A stretch of 64,000 bases of DNA from Pseudomonas sp. PDNC002 (GCF_016919445.1 NZ_CP070356.1:3488001-3552000); one strand, 5' to 3'. Shown: positions 8,475 through 17,810, numbered from the stretch's first letter. Translations and numbers: made by a program. The notes: generated by a model not told the origin, from the letters alone.

Positions 8475-8726
8475 TTACTGCTCGCTGGAGCGCCTCTTGG
8501 CCAGCCGGCTGCGCAAGTCGTCTACGGTGTTGGATTTTCCCTCGGCGTGCTGCCGCGAACTGATGGCGAGCAGCTTGACCAGCGCGAGCGCCTTCTCCCG
8601 TCTGACGGACTCCTCGTAGGACTCCACCACCAGCTTGGGCAGGCCATTCTGGGTGACGACCATGGGCTCCGACAGGTCCAGATCCGCGGCGTGTTTCTTC
8701 AGGAAACTGATGGTCTCGATTCGCAT
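8475..8726 (-). CDS. Phd/YefM-family antitoxin
   Basis: An 83-residue protein, [20 protein letters not shown], with [18 protein letters not shown] after it. This is the Phd/YefM N-terminal fold (a short helix, 'p-v-x-i-t-x-n-G-x-p', then a strand). The charged C-terminal tail [20 protein letters not shown] would bind the toxin. It precedes the toxin gene on the same strand, as expected for an autoregulated type II pair. The AT-rich stretch around 8765-8800 is the likely promoter region, but no clear operator palindrome was identified. Confidence 0.75.
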   Translation of the reverse strand: MRIETISFLKKHAADLDLSEPMVVTQNGLPKLVVESYEESVRREKALALVKLLAISSRQHAEGKSNTVDDLRSRLAKRRSSEQ

Positions 8727-8887
8727 GGGGTGTACCTCGATTGCGTGCGCATTCTGAAACGCAGTGGTCCAAATTTAGACTGTATATGGATTCATGGTCA
8801 ATTCCGGTCGACCATTGACCGCGTTCACCGGCAGGTGGCACAACTCGCCGACCTCCATTCAAACCTGCTTCCCGCGGCCCTTTTGCG

Positions 8888-8905
8888 CTAGTCCCATTGG
8901 ACGAT
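8888..8905 (+). promoter_or_regulatory. Operator-like dyad, copy 3 (before hsaC)
   Basis: CTAGTCCCATTGGACGAT, ending 82 bp before the hsaC start. It is the clearest GTCC-N4-GGAC copy and heads the largest steroid unit. Confidence 0.7.
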
Positions 8906-8987
8906 GTTGGCCACCGCCCGCGCTGTTTGAATCCTCATCACCAGCCGATCCGCACGACGCATCGGCGATGATGATGAGGAGAACACC

Positions 8988-9884
8988 ATGGATATCCGCG
9001 GACTGGGCTACGTGACCGTCCTGGCCAGCGACCTGGAGCGCTGGCGCAGCTATGCCAGCGACGTGCTGGGCATGATGGTGGACGCCGCCGCTCCCGAGGG
9101 CGCGCTGTACCTGAAGATGGACGAGCGCCACTACCGCCTGCTGGTGCTGCGTGACGAGCGCGACGGCTACGGCGCCAGCGGCTGGGAAGTGGCCGGCAAG
9201 GCCGCCTTCGAGCAGGCCATCGCCGAGCTGGCTCAGGCCGATGTCGAGGTAGCCCGTGGCAGCGCCGCCGACTGCGCGCTGCGCAAGGTTCAGGAACTGG
9301 CGCTGTTCCGCGATCCGGATGGCAATCGCCACGAACTCTTCTGGGGACCATGCCAGGACTTCCGCCCGTTCGTCTCGCCGGCGGGTGTCAGCGGCTTCGT
9401 CACCGGCGCCATGGGCATGGGCCACGTGGTGCTGCCGGCGCCGGCCTTCGAACGCTGCCGCGACTTCTACGAGCAGGTGATGGGCTTCGGCCTCTCCGAC
9501 CTGATGAAGGTGCGTTTCACCCCCGACCCGCAGGAGCCGGAGAAGCGTATCCACTTCCTCCACTGCAACAACGCCCGCCACCACTCCCTGGCGATCTTCG
9601 AGTGCCCGATCCCCAGCGGCTGCGTGCACCTGATGCTGGAAACCGCCGCCCTCGACGACGTCGGCCGCGCGCTGGATCGCATGCACGCCAGCGGCGTGAA
9701 GCTCTCGGCGACCCTGGGCAAGCACACCAACGACCAGATGGTGTCGTTCTACATGCAGAGCCCCGGCGGCTTCGACATCGAGTACGGCCATGGCGGGCTG
9801 GAAGTGGACTGGGCGGCGCACACGCCATTCGAAAGCACCGTGGTCAGCCATTGGGGCCACGACTTCAGCGTCGGCCGCCAGTAA
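8988..9884 (+). CDS. hsaC: 3,4-DHSA extradiol dioxygenase (HsaC/TesB)
   Basis: A 298-residue type I (VOC-fold) extradiol dioxygenase cleaving the steroid catechol 3,4-DHSA at the meta position. It has two tandem VOC domains. The Fe(II) ligands are visible in the C-terminal one: His146 in GMGHVV, the second His of RHHSL (~199) and Glu in FDIEYG (~265). These are arranged as in BphC, which has 146/210/260. It opens the long unit hsaC-ipdA-ipdB-ech-ipdC-echA20-ipdE1-ipdE2-fadA6, with 10 nt to ipdA. ATG 8988 is 82 bp past the dyad. BphC-type enzymes are the alternative, but the neighbours make HsaC the call. Confidence 0.92.
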   Translation: MDIRGLGYVTVLASDLERWRSYASDVLGMMVDAAAPEGALYLKMDERHYRLLVLRDERDGYGASGWEVAGKAAFEQAIAELAQADVEVARGSAADCALRKVQELALFRDPDGNRHELFWGPCQDFRPFVSPAGVSGFVTGAMGMGHVVLPAPAFERCRDFYEQVMGFGLSDLMKVRFTPDPQEPEKRIHFLHCNNARHHSLAIFECPIPSGCVHLMLETAALDDVGRALDRMHASGVKLSATLGKHTNDQMVSFYMQSPGGFDIEYGHGGLEVDWAAHTPFESTVVSHWGHDFSVGRQ

Positions 9885-9894
9885 GGAGCGCAAC

Positions 9895-10776
9895 ATGGAC
9901 AAATGCATGACGGCCACCGAGGCGGTCGCCCGGCTGCGCGACGGCATGACCATCGGCATCGGCGGCTGGGGCCCGCGCCGCAAGCCCATGGCGCTGGTTC
10001 GCGAAATCCTCCGTTCCGGGCTCAAGGACCTCACCGTCGTCGCCTATGGCGGCGCCGACGTCGGCATGCTCTGCGCCGCCGGCAAGGTCAGGAAGCTGGT
10101 ATTCGCCTTCGTCTCGCTGGATTTCATTCCGCTCGAACCCTACTTCCGCAAGGCCCGCCAGGCCGGCGAGCTGGAGGTGATGGAGATCGACGAAGGCATG
10201 CTGCTGCTGGGCCTGCGCGCAGCGGCGATGAACGTGCCGTTCCTGCCCACCGCCGTGGGCCTGGGCACCGATGTGCTCAGGCACAACCCGCAGATCAGGC
10301 TGGTTGCCTCGCCCTACGCCGACGGCCGCGACTGGGTCGCCATGCCGGCGCTGGAGCTGGACGCGGCGCTGGTCCATGTCGACCGCGCCGATGCCCGTGG
10401 CGTCTGCCAGATCGAAGGGCCGGACCACTACATGGACGACTTGTTCGTGCGTGCCGCGAAGCAGACCTTCGTCAGCTGCGACGAGCTGGTGGATTCCGCG
10501 CACTTCCACGCCAACCCGCAGGCGGCGCGCCAGGTGTTCTGGGAACGCAACCTCACCGATGGCGTGGTGCACATCCCCGGCGGCGCGCACCCCAGTTCCT
10601 GCGCACCGCGGTACGGCTTCGACGTGCCGCACTTCCAGCGCTACAACGCCTCGGCCCAGGAAGAGGGTGGCTGGCAGCGCTACTACGACGAATTCATCCG
10701 CGACGGCGAAGCCGCCTACCTGGACAAGGTTGGCGGGCTCGACGCACTCCGCAAGCTGCCCCTACCGGTGTTCTGA
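9895..10776 (+). CDS. ipdA: COCHEA-CoA hydrolase subunit A (IpdA), CoA-transferase family
   Basis: A 293-residue class I CoA-transferase alpha-type protein. With IpdB it hydrolytically opens the last ring (C) of COCHEA-CoA rather than moving CoA. MTIGIGGWGPRRKPMALVRE is the glycine-rich CoA-binding start. ATG 9895 has AAGGAG just upstream, so the longer open frame from 9790 was rejected. It sits 2 nt before ipdB, in the same gene order (ipdA-ipdB-ipdC with echA20) as in actinobacterial steroid clusters. Confidence 0.88.
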   Translation: MDKCMTATEAVARLRDGMTIGIGGWGPRRKPMALVREILRSGLKDLTVVAYGGADVGMLCAAGKVRKLVFAFVSLDFIPLEPYFRKARQAGELEVMEIDEGMLLLGLRAAAMNVPFLPTAVGLGTDVLRHNPQIRLVASPYADGRDWVAMPALELDAALVHVDRADARGVCQIEGPDHYMDDLFVRAAKQTFVSCDELVDSAHFHANPQAARQVFWERNLTDGVVHIPGGAHPSSCAPRYGFDVPHFQRYNASAQEEGGWQRYYDEFIRDGEAAYLDKVGGLDALRKLPLPVF

Positions 10777-10778
10777 CC

Positions 10779-11594
10779 ATGACTGACGCAACCGCTTCCT
10801 GCAGCCTCGCCGAGCTGCTGATCTGCGCCGCCAGCGAGTGCTGGCGCGACGACGGCGAAGTGCTCGCCACCGGCATCGGCGTGGTCCCGCGCCTGGCCGC
10901 TTCCCTGGCCATGCTGAGCAGCAACCCGGACCTGCTGATGACCGATTCCGAGGCCTTCATGGTCGCCGAACCGGTGCCGCTGGGCGCGCGCAACGGCTAC
11001 GCGCCGAAGTTCGACAGCTGGATGGGTTTCTCGCGCATCTTCGACAACGTCTGGGGCGGCCGCCGCCATGCGCTGGTCGGGCCGACCCAGATCGACCGCT
11101 TCGGCCAGGCGAACATCTCCTGCATCGGCGACTACGCCAGACCCAAGGCACAGATGCTCGGCGTGCGCGGCTTCCCCGGCAACTCCATCAGCCACGCCAA
11201 CTCCTTCTTCGTGCCGGCGCACAGTCGCCGGGTGTTCGTCGAAGGCGAGGTCGACATGGTTGCTTCGGTCGGCTACAACCCGGCGCGCCTGGCCCGTGGC
11301 TGGTCGCTGGACGACATCGACATCCGCCTGATCGTCACCGACCTCTGCGTGCTCGACTTCGGCGGCCCGCAGCGCCAGATGCGCGTGCGCTCGCTGCATC
11401 CGGGCGTGGAGCTGGCGCAGGTGCTGGACAACACCGGCTTCGACCTGGCGCTGCCTGCGCAGATCGCGACCACCTCGCTGCCCACGGCGGCGCAGCTGGA
11501 CATCCTCCAGCGCCTGGACCCGCACAATCTGCGCAGCCGCCAGCTCAAGGACAACCCGCCGGCCGTGCGCAGCGCCGAAGGAGTGCGGTCATGA
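10779..11594 (+). CDS. ipdB: COCHEA-CoA hydrolase subunit B (IpdB), CoA-transferase family
   Basis: A 271-residue beta-type partner of IpdA. The segments LLMTDSEAFMVAEPVPLGAR, FGQANISCIGDYARPK and FPGNSISHANSFFVPAH follow the CoA-transferase beta-subunit pattern. In classical transferases a catalytic Glu lies in an S-E-N-G motif. No such motif is visible here, in keeping with IpdB acting as part of a hydrolase. Start is 2 nt after the ipdA stop, and its stop overlaps the next ATG by 4 nt, so the pair is translationally coupled. Confidence 0.88.
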   Translation: MTDATASCSLAELLICAASECWRDDGEVLATGIGVVPRLAASLAMLSSNPDLLMTDSEAFMVAEPVPLGARNGYAPKFDSWMGFSRIFDNVWGGRRHALVGPTQIDRFGQANISCIGDYARPKAQMLGVRGFPGNSISHANSFFVPAHSRRVFVEGEVDMVASVGYNPARLARGWSLDDIDIRLIVTDLCVLDFGGPQRQMRVRSLHPGVELAQVLDNTGFDLALPAQIATTSLPTAAQLDILQRLDPHNLRSRQLKDNPPAVRSAEGVRS

Positions 11595-12448
11595 GCGAAG
11601 AGGTCGTCCTCTACGAAGTCCAGGGACCGGTGGCCCTGGTCAGCATGAACCGCCCCGAGTTCCACAACGCGCAGAACTCGAAGATGACCTACGCGCTGGA
11701 CGCGGCCTTTCGCCGGGCCTGCGACGACGATGCGGTCAAGGTCATCGTCCTGCGCGGCGAGGGCAAGCACTTCTCCGCCGGCCACGACATCGGCACGCCG
11801 GGGCGCGACGTCAACCAGAGCTTCGACCGCGCCAGCCTGTGGTACGACCACGTGAACAAGCCCGGCGGCGAGTTCCTCTATGCCCGCGAGCAGGAGGTCT
11901 ACCTGGGCATGTGCCGGCGCTGGCGCGAGATGCCCAAGCCGACCGTGGCCATGGTGCAGGGCGCCTGCATCGCCGGCGGGTTGATGCTGGCGTGGGTCTG
12001 CGACCTGATCGTCGCCAGCGACGATGCCTACTTCCGCGACCCGGTGGTGCGCATGGGCATCCCCGGCGTCGAGTACTTCGCCCACGTGCACGAGCTCAAT
12101 CCGCGCATCGCCAAGGAGTTCCTCTTCCTCGGCGAGCGCCTGGGCGCCGAGCGCGCCTGGCAATTGGGCATGGTCAACAAGGTGGTGCCGCGTGACGTGC
12201 TGCTGGATGTGACCCTGGACATGGCCCGGCGCGTCGCCGAGATGCCGCGCCTCGGGCTGCAGCTGGCCAAGCAGGCGGTGAACAACGCCGAGGACCTGAT
12301 GGGCAAGCGCGCGACCATGGACATGGTGTTCGGCCTGCACCACTTCGCCCACGCCCACAACGAGCTGGTCAGCGGCGACCGCCTGGGCGGCTACGACGCC
12401 CGCGCCATGGCCAGCTCGCAGCGCGAGCCGGTGGAGGGCGGCCGATGA
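11591..12448 (+). CDS. Enoyl-CoA hydratase family protein of the HIP pathway
   Basis: A 285-residue crotonase-fold protein. The oxyanion-hole segments are HFSAGHDIG (~58-66) and the ACIAGGLMLAWVCDL stretch (~122-136). It is longer than EchA20 and carries an insert after the first oxyanion segment (DVNQSFDRASLWYDHVNKPG). It overlaps ipdB and ipdC by 4 nt each. A hydration or isomerisation step in side-chain or C/D-ring degradation is likely, and a ScdY-like hydratase of Comamonas is a candidate. The precise substrate is not resolved. ATG 11591 is chosen over a much longer open frame because of the coupling overlap. Confidence 0.78.
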   Translation: MSEEVVLYEVQGPVALVSMNRPEFHNAQNSKMTYALDAAFRRACDDDAVKVIVLRGEGKHFSAGHDIGTPGRDVNQSFDRASLWYDHVNKPGGEFLYAREQEVYLGMCRRWREMPKPTVAMVQGACIAGGLMLAWVCDLIVASDDAYFRDPVVRMGIPGVEYFAHVHELNPRIAKEFLFLGERLGAERAWQLGMVNKVVPRDVLLDVTLDMARRVAEMPRLGLQLAKQAVNNAEDLMGKRATMDMVFGLHHFAHAHNELVSGDRLGGYDARAMASSQREPVEGGR

Positions 12449-13545
12449 GTGCGGACTTGAGCACCCGCGTCACCCAGCTGCTCGGTTGCCGCTACCCGAT
12501 CATCCAGACCGCCATGGGCTGGGTGGCCGATCCGCACCTGGTGGCGGCCACCGGCAATGCCGGCGGCTTCGGCTTCCTCGCTGGGGCGACCATCGAGCCG
12601 CAGCGGATGGAAGCGGCGATTCTGGAAACCCGCTCGCTGACGGCGGCGCCGTTCGGCGTGAACTTCCATATGTACCAGCCCAACGCCGGCGAGATCGTCG
12701 AACTGGTGCTGCGCCATGGGGTGAAAGCAGTGAGCTACAGCCGCTCGCCGGGCAAGCAGATGATCGCCCGGCTGAAGGACGCCGGGGTGATCTGCATGCC
12801 CACCGTCGGTGCGCTCAAGCACGCGCAGAAGGCCGTGGAGATGGGCGCCGACATCGTCACCGTGCAGGGCGGCGAGGGCGGCGGCCACACCGGCGCCGTG
12901 CCGACCTCGCTGCTGCTGGCGCAGGTGCGCGAAGCGGTGCAGGTGCCGGTCGTCGCGGCAGGCGGCTTCCATGACGGCGCCGGCCTGGTGGCTGCGCTGG
13001 CCCTGGGCGCCGAGGGCGTGGCCATGGGTACGCGCTTCCTGATGAGCCGCGAAAGCCCGGTGCCGGACGCCACCCTGGCGCGCTACCTGGGCGTGAAGGA
13101 CCCGGCGAAGGTGATCGTCAGCCGCGCGCTGGACGGCCTGCCGCAACGGATGATCCGCAACGAACTGCTCGACGCCCTGGAGGCTGCCGGCCCCTGGCGC
13201 CGCCTGGGCCTGGCCGTGCAGTGCGCGCTGGCCTACCGCCGCCACTCCGGCATCAGCCTGGCGCAGATGCTCCAGTCCCTGCGCCATCGCGGCGAGCTGA
13301 CGCTTTCCCAGGCGTTGCTGGCGGCCAACGCGCCCATGGTCATTCAGAAGGCCATGGTCGATGGCCAACCCGAAGATGGCGTGCTGCCGGCCGGGCAGGT
13401 CGCCGCGCTGCTCGGTTGCCGCCTGCCGTGCGCCGAGATCATCCAGAACATCGTCACCCAGGCCGAAGTCCGCCTCGCCGAGCTGGCCCGCCGGGTAGAA
13501 CCGCAGCCGTCACAGGAGAACCGCCATGCCGCCGTTTCGCGTTGA
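12445..13545 (+). CDS. ipdC: IpdC-like flavoprotein (nitronate monooxygenase family)
   Basis: A 366-residue TIM-barrel FMN protein of the 2-nitropropane dioxygenase family. Opening: RVTQLLGCRYPIIQTAMGWV. The phosphate-binding region is EGGGHTGAVPTSLLLAQV (~150-168) and AAGGFHDGAGLVAALALGAEGVAMGTRFL (~171-200). In steroid clusters this family member (IpdC) is a reductase/hydratase acting on 5-hydroxy-HIC-CoA intermediates rather than on nitroalkanes. It overlaps the preceding gene by 4 nt and the following echA20 start by 20 nt, placing it firmly in the unit. Confidence 0.83.
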   Translation: MSADLSTRVTQLLGCRYPIIQTAMGWVADPHLVAATGNAGGFGFLAGATIEPQRMEAAILETRSLTAAPFGVNFHMYQPNAGEIVELVLRHGVKAVSYSRSPGKQMIARLKDAGVICMPTVGALKHAQKAVEMGADIVTVQGGEGGGHTGAVPTSLLLAQVREAVQVPVVAAGGFHDGAGLVAALALGAEGVAMGTRFLMSRESPVPDATLARYLGVKDPAKVIVSRALDGLPQRMIRNELLDALEAAGPWRRLGLAVQCALAYRRHSGISLAQMLQSLRHRGELTLSQALLAANAPMVIQKAMVDGQPEDGVLPAGQVAALLGCRLPCAEIIQNIVTQAEVRLAELARRVEPQPSQENRHAAVSR

Positions 13546-14278
13546 GATCCACGAGCACATCGCCGAGCTGGTGTTCGACCGGCCGCCGGTGAACGCCTTC
13601 GACTGCGCCGGCTGGGCCGCCATCGCCGCCGAGCTGGAACGCCTGGGCCGCGAAGACGTGGTGCGAGTCATCGTCATCCGCGCCGAGGGCCGGGGCTTCT
13701 GCGCCGGCGTCGACATCAAGGAACTGGCCGCCGACGGCAACCTGATCGTCGCGGTGAACAAGGGCAACTACGACAGCTTCAAGGCCGTGCACCGCAATCC
13801 CAAGCCGGTGATCGCCGCCGTGCACGGCTTCGTCCTGGGCGGCGGCATCGGCCTGTGCGGCGCGGCGGACATCGTGGTCGCCAGCGAGTGCGCGACTTTC
13901 GGCGTGCCCGAGGTGGACCGCGGCGCCATGGGCGGCGGCGCGCACCTGCAGCGCCTGTTCCCGGTGCAGAAGGTGCGCCACATGTACTTCACCGGCGAGC
14001 CCATCGATGCCTTCGAGGCCTATCGCCTGGGCGCGGTGGAGCGCGTGGTGCCGCGCGAGCAGCTGCGCGACGCGGCGCTGGACGTGGCCCGCAGGATCGC
14101 CGCCAAGAGCCCGGCGATGATCGCCCTGGCCAAGGAGGCGCTGACCGGCATCGAGGACGGCAACCTCGAAGACAAGTACCGCTGGGAGCAGGGCTTCACC
14201 CTCGAGGCCTACCGCTCGCTGGACTCCCAGGAAGCGCGCGACTCCTTCGTCGAGAAGCGCGAAGCGCAATTCAACTGA
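13526..14278 (+). CDS. echA20: EchA20-like ring D hydrolase/enoyl-CoA hydratase
   Basis: A 250-residue crotonase-family protein. GRGFCAGVDIKEL (~51-63) and VLGGGIGLCGAADIVVASEC with FGVPEVDRGAMGG following are very close to the wording of mycobacterial EchA20. In that pathway EchA20 hydrolyses the D ring of the HIEC-CoA intermediate to give COCHEA-CoA, the substrate of IpdAB. It starts inside the last codons of ipdC (20-nt overlap) and is followed 16 nt later by an acyl-CoA dehydrogenase. Comparison is from memory of the family, not an alignment. Confidence 0.82.
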   Translation: MPPFRVEIHEHIAELVFDRPPVNAFDCAGWAAIAAELERLGREDVVRVIVIRAEGRGFCAGVDIKELAADGNLIVAVNKGNYDSFKAVHRNPKPVIAAVHGFVLGGGIGLCGAADIVVASECATFGVPEVDRGAMGGGAHLQRLFPVQKVRHMYFTGEPIDAFEAYRLGAVERVVPREQLRDAALDVARRIAAKSPAMIALAKEALTGIEDGNLEDKYRWEQGFTLEAYRSLDSQEARDSFVEKREAQFN

Positions 14279-14294
14279 TCACAGGCAGCAGCCC

Positions 14295-15461
14295 ATGGAC
14301 CTGAACTACAACAACGAACAACAGGCCTTCCGCGAGGAAGCGCGCGCCTGGCTGGCGGCCAACGTGCCGAAGAACCCCTTGCCCTCGTACGACACCGAGG
14401 AAGGCTTCCGCCTGCACCGCGAGTGGGAAGCGCGCCTGCACGACGGCCACTGGGGCATGGTGACCTGGCCGCAGGAGTACGGCGGCCGCGGTTGCGACCT
14501 GATCCAGTGGCTGATTTTCGAGGAAGAGTATTACCGCGCCGGCGCTCCCGGCCGGGTCAACCAGAACGGCATCTTCCTGCTCGGCCCGACGCTGATGGAA
14601 TTCGGCACCGACGAGCAGAAGGCCCGCTTCCTGCCGCGCATGGCGCGCGGGCAGGACGTCTGGGCCCAGGGCTGGTCCGAGCCGGGCGCGGGCTCCGACA
14701 TGGCGGCGATCCGTTCGCGGGCCGAGCGCGTGGGCGACCACTACGTGATCAACGGCCAGAAGACCTGGTCGACCCGCGCGGTGTGGGCCGACTGGCTGTT
14801 CGGCATGTTCCGCACCGACCCGGCCTCCAGCCGCCACCACGGGCTGACCTTCATCCTGGTACCGCTGGATTCGCCCGGCATCACCGTGCGCCCGATCGCC
14901 CAGCTCGATGGCCTGCCGGGCTTCGCGGAAATCTTCTTCGATGACGTCAAGGTGCCGGTGGAGAACGTACTCGGCGGCGAAGGGCAGGGCTGGCACGTGG
15001 CGATGTCCACCGCCGGCTTCGAGCGCGGGCTGATGCTGCGCTCCCCGGCGCGCTTCCAGGAAACCGCGCGGCGCCTGCTGCAGCTGTACCTGGACAACCG
15101 TGAGGCGGCCGACCGCGACCCGGCCATCGGCGAGGCGGTGATGCGTGCCTGGCTCGACGCCGAGGCCTACACCCTGAGTACCTACATGACCGCCTCGCGC
15201 CTGCAGCAGGGCGGCCGCATCGGCCCGGAATCCTCGACCAACAAGATCTTCTGGTCGGAGCTGGACCAGCGCATGCACGACACCGCGCTGAGCATCCTCG
15301 GCGCCCGCGCCGAACTGCTGCCCGGCGAGCCGCTGGCCGGTGAGGTCGGGCGCTGGCTGGACGGTTTCCTGTTCTCCCTGGCCGGCCCGATCTACGCCGG
15401 CACCAACGAAATCCAGCGCAACATCATCGCCGAACGCATGCTCGGCATGCCGCGCGCCTGA
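14295..15461 (+). CDS. Acyl-CoA dehydrogenase, IpdE1-like subunit
   Basis: A 388-residue acyl-CoA dehydrogenase. Visible are QGWSEPGAGSDMAAI (FAD/substrate contact, ~127-141), a W-x-I/V-N-G-x-K segment (YVINGQKTW), and the C-terminal PIYAGTNEIQRNIIAERML stretch. It is followed 11 nt later by a second, shorter dehydrogenase. Such adjacent pairs in steroid clusters encode heterotetrameric alpha2beta2 enzymes (IpdE1-IpdE2 type). Here the pair would dehydrogenate a C/D-ring CoA thioester. Which paralogue pair in this window is the true IpdE1/E2 is not certain, because a second pair lies at 19681. Confidence 0.78.
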   Translation: MDLNYNNEQQAFREEARAWLAANVPKNPLPSYDTEEGFRLHREWEARLHDGHWGMVTWPQEYGGRGCDLIQWLIFEEEYYRAGAPGRVNQNGIFLLGPTLMEFGTDEQKARFLPRMARGQDVWAQGWSEPGAGSDMAAIRSRAERVGDHYVINGQKTWSTRAVWADWLFGMFRTDPASSRHHGLTFILVPLDSPGITVRPIAQLDGLPGFAEIFFDDVKVPVENVLGGEGQGWHVAMSTAGFERGLMLRSPARFQETARRLLQLYLDNREAADRDPAIGEAVMRAWLDAEAYTLSTYMTASRLQQGGRIGPESSTNKIFWSELDQRMHDTALSILGARAELLPGEPLAGEVGRWLDGFLFSLAGPIYAGTNEIQRNIIAERMLGMPRA

Positions 15462-15472
15462 GGAGCCGGGAC

Positions 15473-16534
15473 ATGGACTTCACTTTCAACGACGACCAGC
15501 TGAGCTTCCACGACAGCGTGCGCGCCTTCCTCACCAACCAGGTGACCCCGGAGCGCCAGCGCGAACTCTGGGGCAGCGAGACCGGGCGCAGCGACGAACT
15601 CTGGGCGCAACTCGCCGAACTCGGCCTGACCGCCCTGAACCTGCCCGAAGCCTATGGTGGCCTGGGCCTGGACGAGACCGACTGGGTGCTGCCGGCGCAG
15701 GAATGCGGCTATGCCGCGCTGGCCGAACCACTGCTCGACAGCGTGCTGGTGGGCGCGCCGTTGCTGGCCGCGCTCGGTGACGAGCACGAGGCGCTGAAGG
15801 CCGATTGGCTAGGGCGTGTCGCCGCCGGCCAGGCGCGGCTTGCGGTCGGCCATCCGGACAACTTGCTGGTAGCCGACGCCCACGTCGCCGATCTGTTGTT
15901 GCTCGGTCACCACGACGAAATCCACGCCGTCCCACGCGAGGCCGTGCAGCTGACCCGCAGTCTGGCGCTCGACCCGGCACGCCGCCTGTTCAGCGTCGCC
16001 TGGACGCCCAGCGCCGAGACTCGCGTGGCCACTGGCGAACAGGCCCGCAGCTTGTGGGCGGCGGCCTTCGAGCGCGGGGCGTTGGCGTGTGCCGCGCAGC
16101 AGCTGGGTCTGGCCCGGCGCATGGTCGACCTGGCGGTGGACTACAGCTTCGAGCGCAAGCAGTTCGGCAAACCCATCGGCAGCTTCCAGGCGGTCAAGCA
16201 CCTGATGGCCGATGTGGCGGTGCTCATCGAGTTCGCCAAGGCGCCGCTGTACCGCGCTGCGCAGTCCCTCGCCGAGAGTCACCCGCAGGCCGCACTGCAC
16301 GTTTCCCAGGCACGCCTGGCGTGCTCGGAAGCCGCGCAGTTGGCGGCGAAGAATGCCATCCAGGTGCACGGCGCCATGGGCTACACCTGGGAAGTCGACC
16401 TGCAGCTCTACATGAAGCGCGCCTGGGCCCTGGACAAGGTCTGGGGCGACCGCAGCCTGCACAAGGCGCGGTTGTGCCAGGCACTGTTCGGCGGGGCGAT
16501 CAGCGCCGGCGCCGGTCATACCTTCGCGGTCTGA
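15473..16534 (+). CDS. Acyl-CoA dehydrogenase, IpdE2-like subunit
   Basis: A 353-residue acyl-CoA dehydrogenase family protein with the FERKQFGKPIGSFQAVKHLMAD signature (~224-245) and the C-terminal IQVHGAMGYTWEVDLQLYMKRAW stretch, which carries the usual catalytic-side Glu. The central beta domain is short and lacks the SEPGAGSD segment seen in its neighbour. This fits the complementary subunit of an alpha2beta2 enzyme. AGGAG precedes the ATG, 11 nt after the upstream dehydrogenase stop. Confidence 0.78.
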   Translation: MDFTFNDDQLSFHDSVRAFLTNQVTPERQRELWGSETGRSDELWAQLAELGLTALNLPEAYGGLGLDETDWVLPAQECGYAALAEPLLDSVLVGAPLLAALGDEHEALKADWLGRVAAGQARLAVGHPDNLLVADAHVADLLLLGHHDEIHAVPREAVQLTRSLALDPARRLFSVAWTPSAETRVATGEQARSLWAAAFERGALACAAQQLGLARRMVDLAVDYSFERKQFGKPIGSFQAVKHLMADVAVLIEFAKAPLYRAAQSLAESHPQAALHVSQARLACSEAAQLAAKNAIQVHGAMGYTWEVDLQLYMKRAWALDKVWGDRSLHKARLCQALFGGAISAGAGHTFAV

Positions 16535-16544
16535 GGAGATCGAA

Positions 16545-17693
16545 ATGGCAGAAGCCTACATAGTCGACGCCCTGCGCACGCCCACCGGCAAGCGCAAGGG
16601 CGGCCTGGCGCAGATCCATGCCGCCGACCTGGGCGCCCACGTGCTGCGCGAGCTGGTGCAGCGCAACGGCATCCCCGACGCGGACTACGACGACGTCATC
16701 TTCGGCTGCGTCGATACCATCGGCCCACTGGCCGGCGACATCGCCCGCACCTGCTGGCTGGCCGCCGGCCTGGACCAGGGCGTGCCCGGCACCACGGTGG
16801 ACCGCCAGTGCGGCTCCTCGCAGCAGGCCGTGCACTTCGCCGCGCAGGCGGTGATGAGCGGCACCCAGGACGTGGTGATCGCCGGCGGCGTGCAGACCAT
16901 GACGCAGATTCCGATTTCTTCGGCCATGACCGCCGCCGAGCCGCTGGGCTTCAGCGATCCCTTCAGCGGCTCGGAAGGCTGGGTCAGGCGCTATGGCGCC
17001 ACGCCGCCGAGCCAGTTCCTTTCGGCTCAGATGATTGCGGAGAAGTGGCATATCAGCCGGGAGGCGCTGGAAGCCTATTCGCTGGAGTCCCATCGCCGCG
17101 CCTTGCGCGCCATCGAGGCGGGGCGCTTCGCCCGCGAGATCGTCCCGCTGGCCGGTGTTCAACATGACGAGACGCCGAGGCAGACCAGTTTGGCGAAGAT
17201 GGCCGAACTGGAAATCCTGTTCGGTTGCGACCGCGTCACGGCAGGTGTTTCCAGCCAGACCTGCGACGCCGCCAGCGCGCTGCTGATCGTCTCGGAGCGT
17301 GCGCTCAAACGCTACAACCTGACGCCGCGTGCGCGCATCCACCACCTCAGCGTGCGCGCGGACAACCCGGTGTGGATGCTCACCGCGCCCATCCCGGCCA
17401 CTGAATACGCCCTGAAGAAGGCCGGCATGCGCCTGGACGATATCGACCGGGTGGAGATCAACGAAGCCTTCGCCTCGGTGGTCATGGCCTGGCTGCAGGA
17501 AACCGGCTACCCCCACGAGCGCACCAACGTCAATGGCGGCGCCATCGCCCTCGGCCACCCGCTGGGCGCCACCGGCGCGCGGCTGATGACCACGCTGCTG
17601 CATGAGCTGGAGCGCACTGGCGGCCGCTACGGCCTGCAGACCATGTGTGAAGGCGGCGGGCAGGCCAACGTGACCATCATCGAGAGACTGTGA
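16545..17693 (+). CDS. fadA6: Steroid-ring thiolase FadA6
   Basis: A 382-residue thiolase. The nucleophile is Cys89 in [10 protein letters not shown], the His is in [15 protein letters not shown] and the second Cys in [11 protein letters not shown]. It performs the thiolytic release of acetyl-CoA from the opened C-ring chain. It is last in the hsaC unit, 10 nt after the dehydrogenase, with AGGAG before the ATG. FadA6 rather than FadA5 is inferred from its linkage to ipdAB/ipdC/echA20. The second thiolase at 23438 is the better FadA5-like candidate. Confidence 0.85.
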   Translation: MAEAYIVDALRTPTGKRKGGLAQIHAADLGAHVLRELVQRNGIPDADYDDVIFGCVDTIGPLAGDIARTCWLAAGLDQGVPGTTVDRQCGSSQQAVHFAAQAVMSGTQDVVIAGGVQTMTQIPISSAMTAAEPLGFSDPFSGSEGWVRRYGATPPSQFLSAQMIAEKWHISREALEAYSLESHRRALRAIEAGRFAREIVPLAGVQHDETPRQTSLAKMAELEILFGCDRVTAGVSSQTCDAASALLIVSERALKRYNLTPRARIHHLSVRADNPVWMLTAPIPATEYALKKAGMRLDDIDRVEINEAFASVVMAWLQETGYPHERTNVNGGAIALGHPLGATGARLMTTLLHELERTGGRYGLQTMCEGGGQANVTIIERL

Positions 17694-17700
17694 TGGGGCT

Positions 17701-17810
17701 GCTGCGCTAGGCCATGCGGCGTTGGAATGCGGGTCGTGAATGCTCATTGGCTGCAGCCAACTCCGCTTCCCGCCCCGCATTCCGCCTTGCCTGGCCGTCG
17801 CTCGCTACGC
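17701..17810. repeat. Structured interspersed repeat, copy A
   Basis: The element begins around GCTGCGCTAGGCC. Its stem arms are GGAATGCGGG (17724-17733) and CCCGCATTCC (17774-17783). Between them lie ATGCTCATT, the palindrome TTGGCTGCAGCCAA (17747-17760) and ACTCCGCT. The same landmarks recur at 61571-61670 with different but still complementary arms, so the two are one family. It fills most of the 165-bp gap between fadA6 and the next SDR. Confidence 0.65.

Noticed and set aside
12391-13368. Reverse-strand open frame over ipdC
   Set aside because: Antisense to ipdC, which shows the FMN-binding TIM-barrel motifs. No family likeness in reverse.
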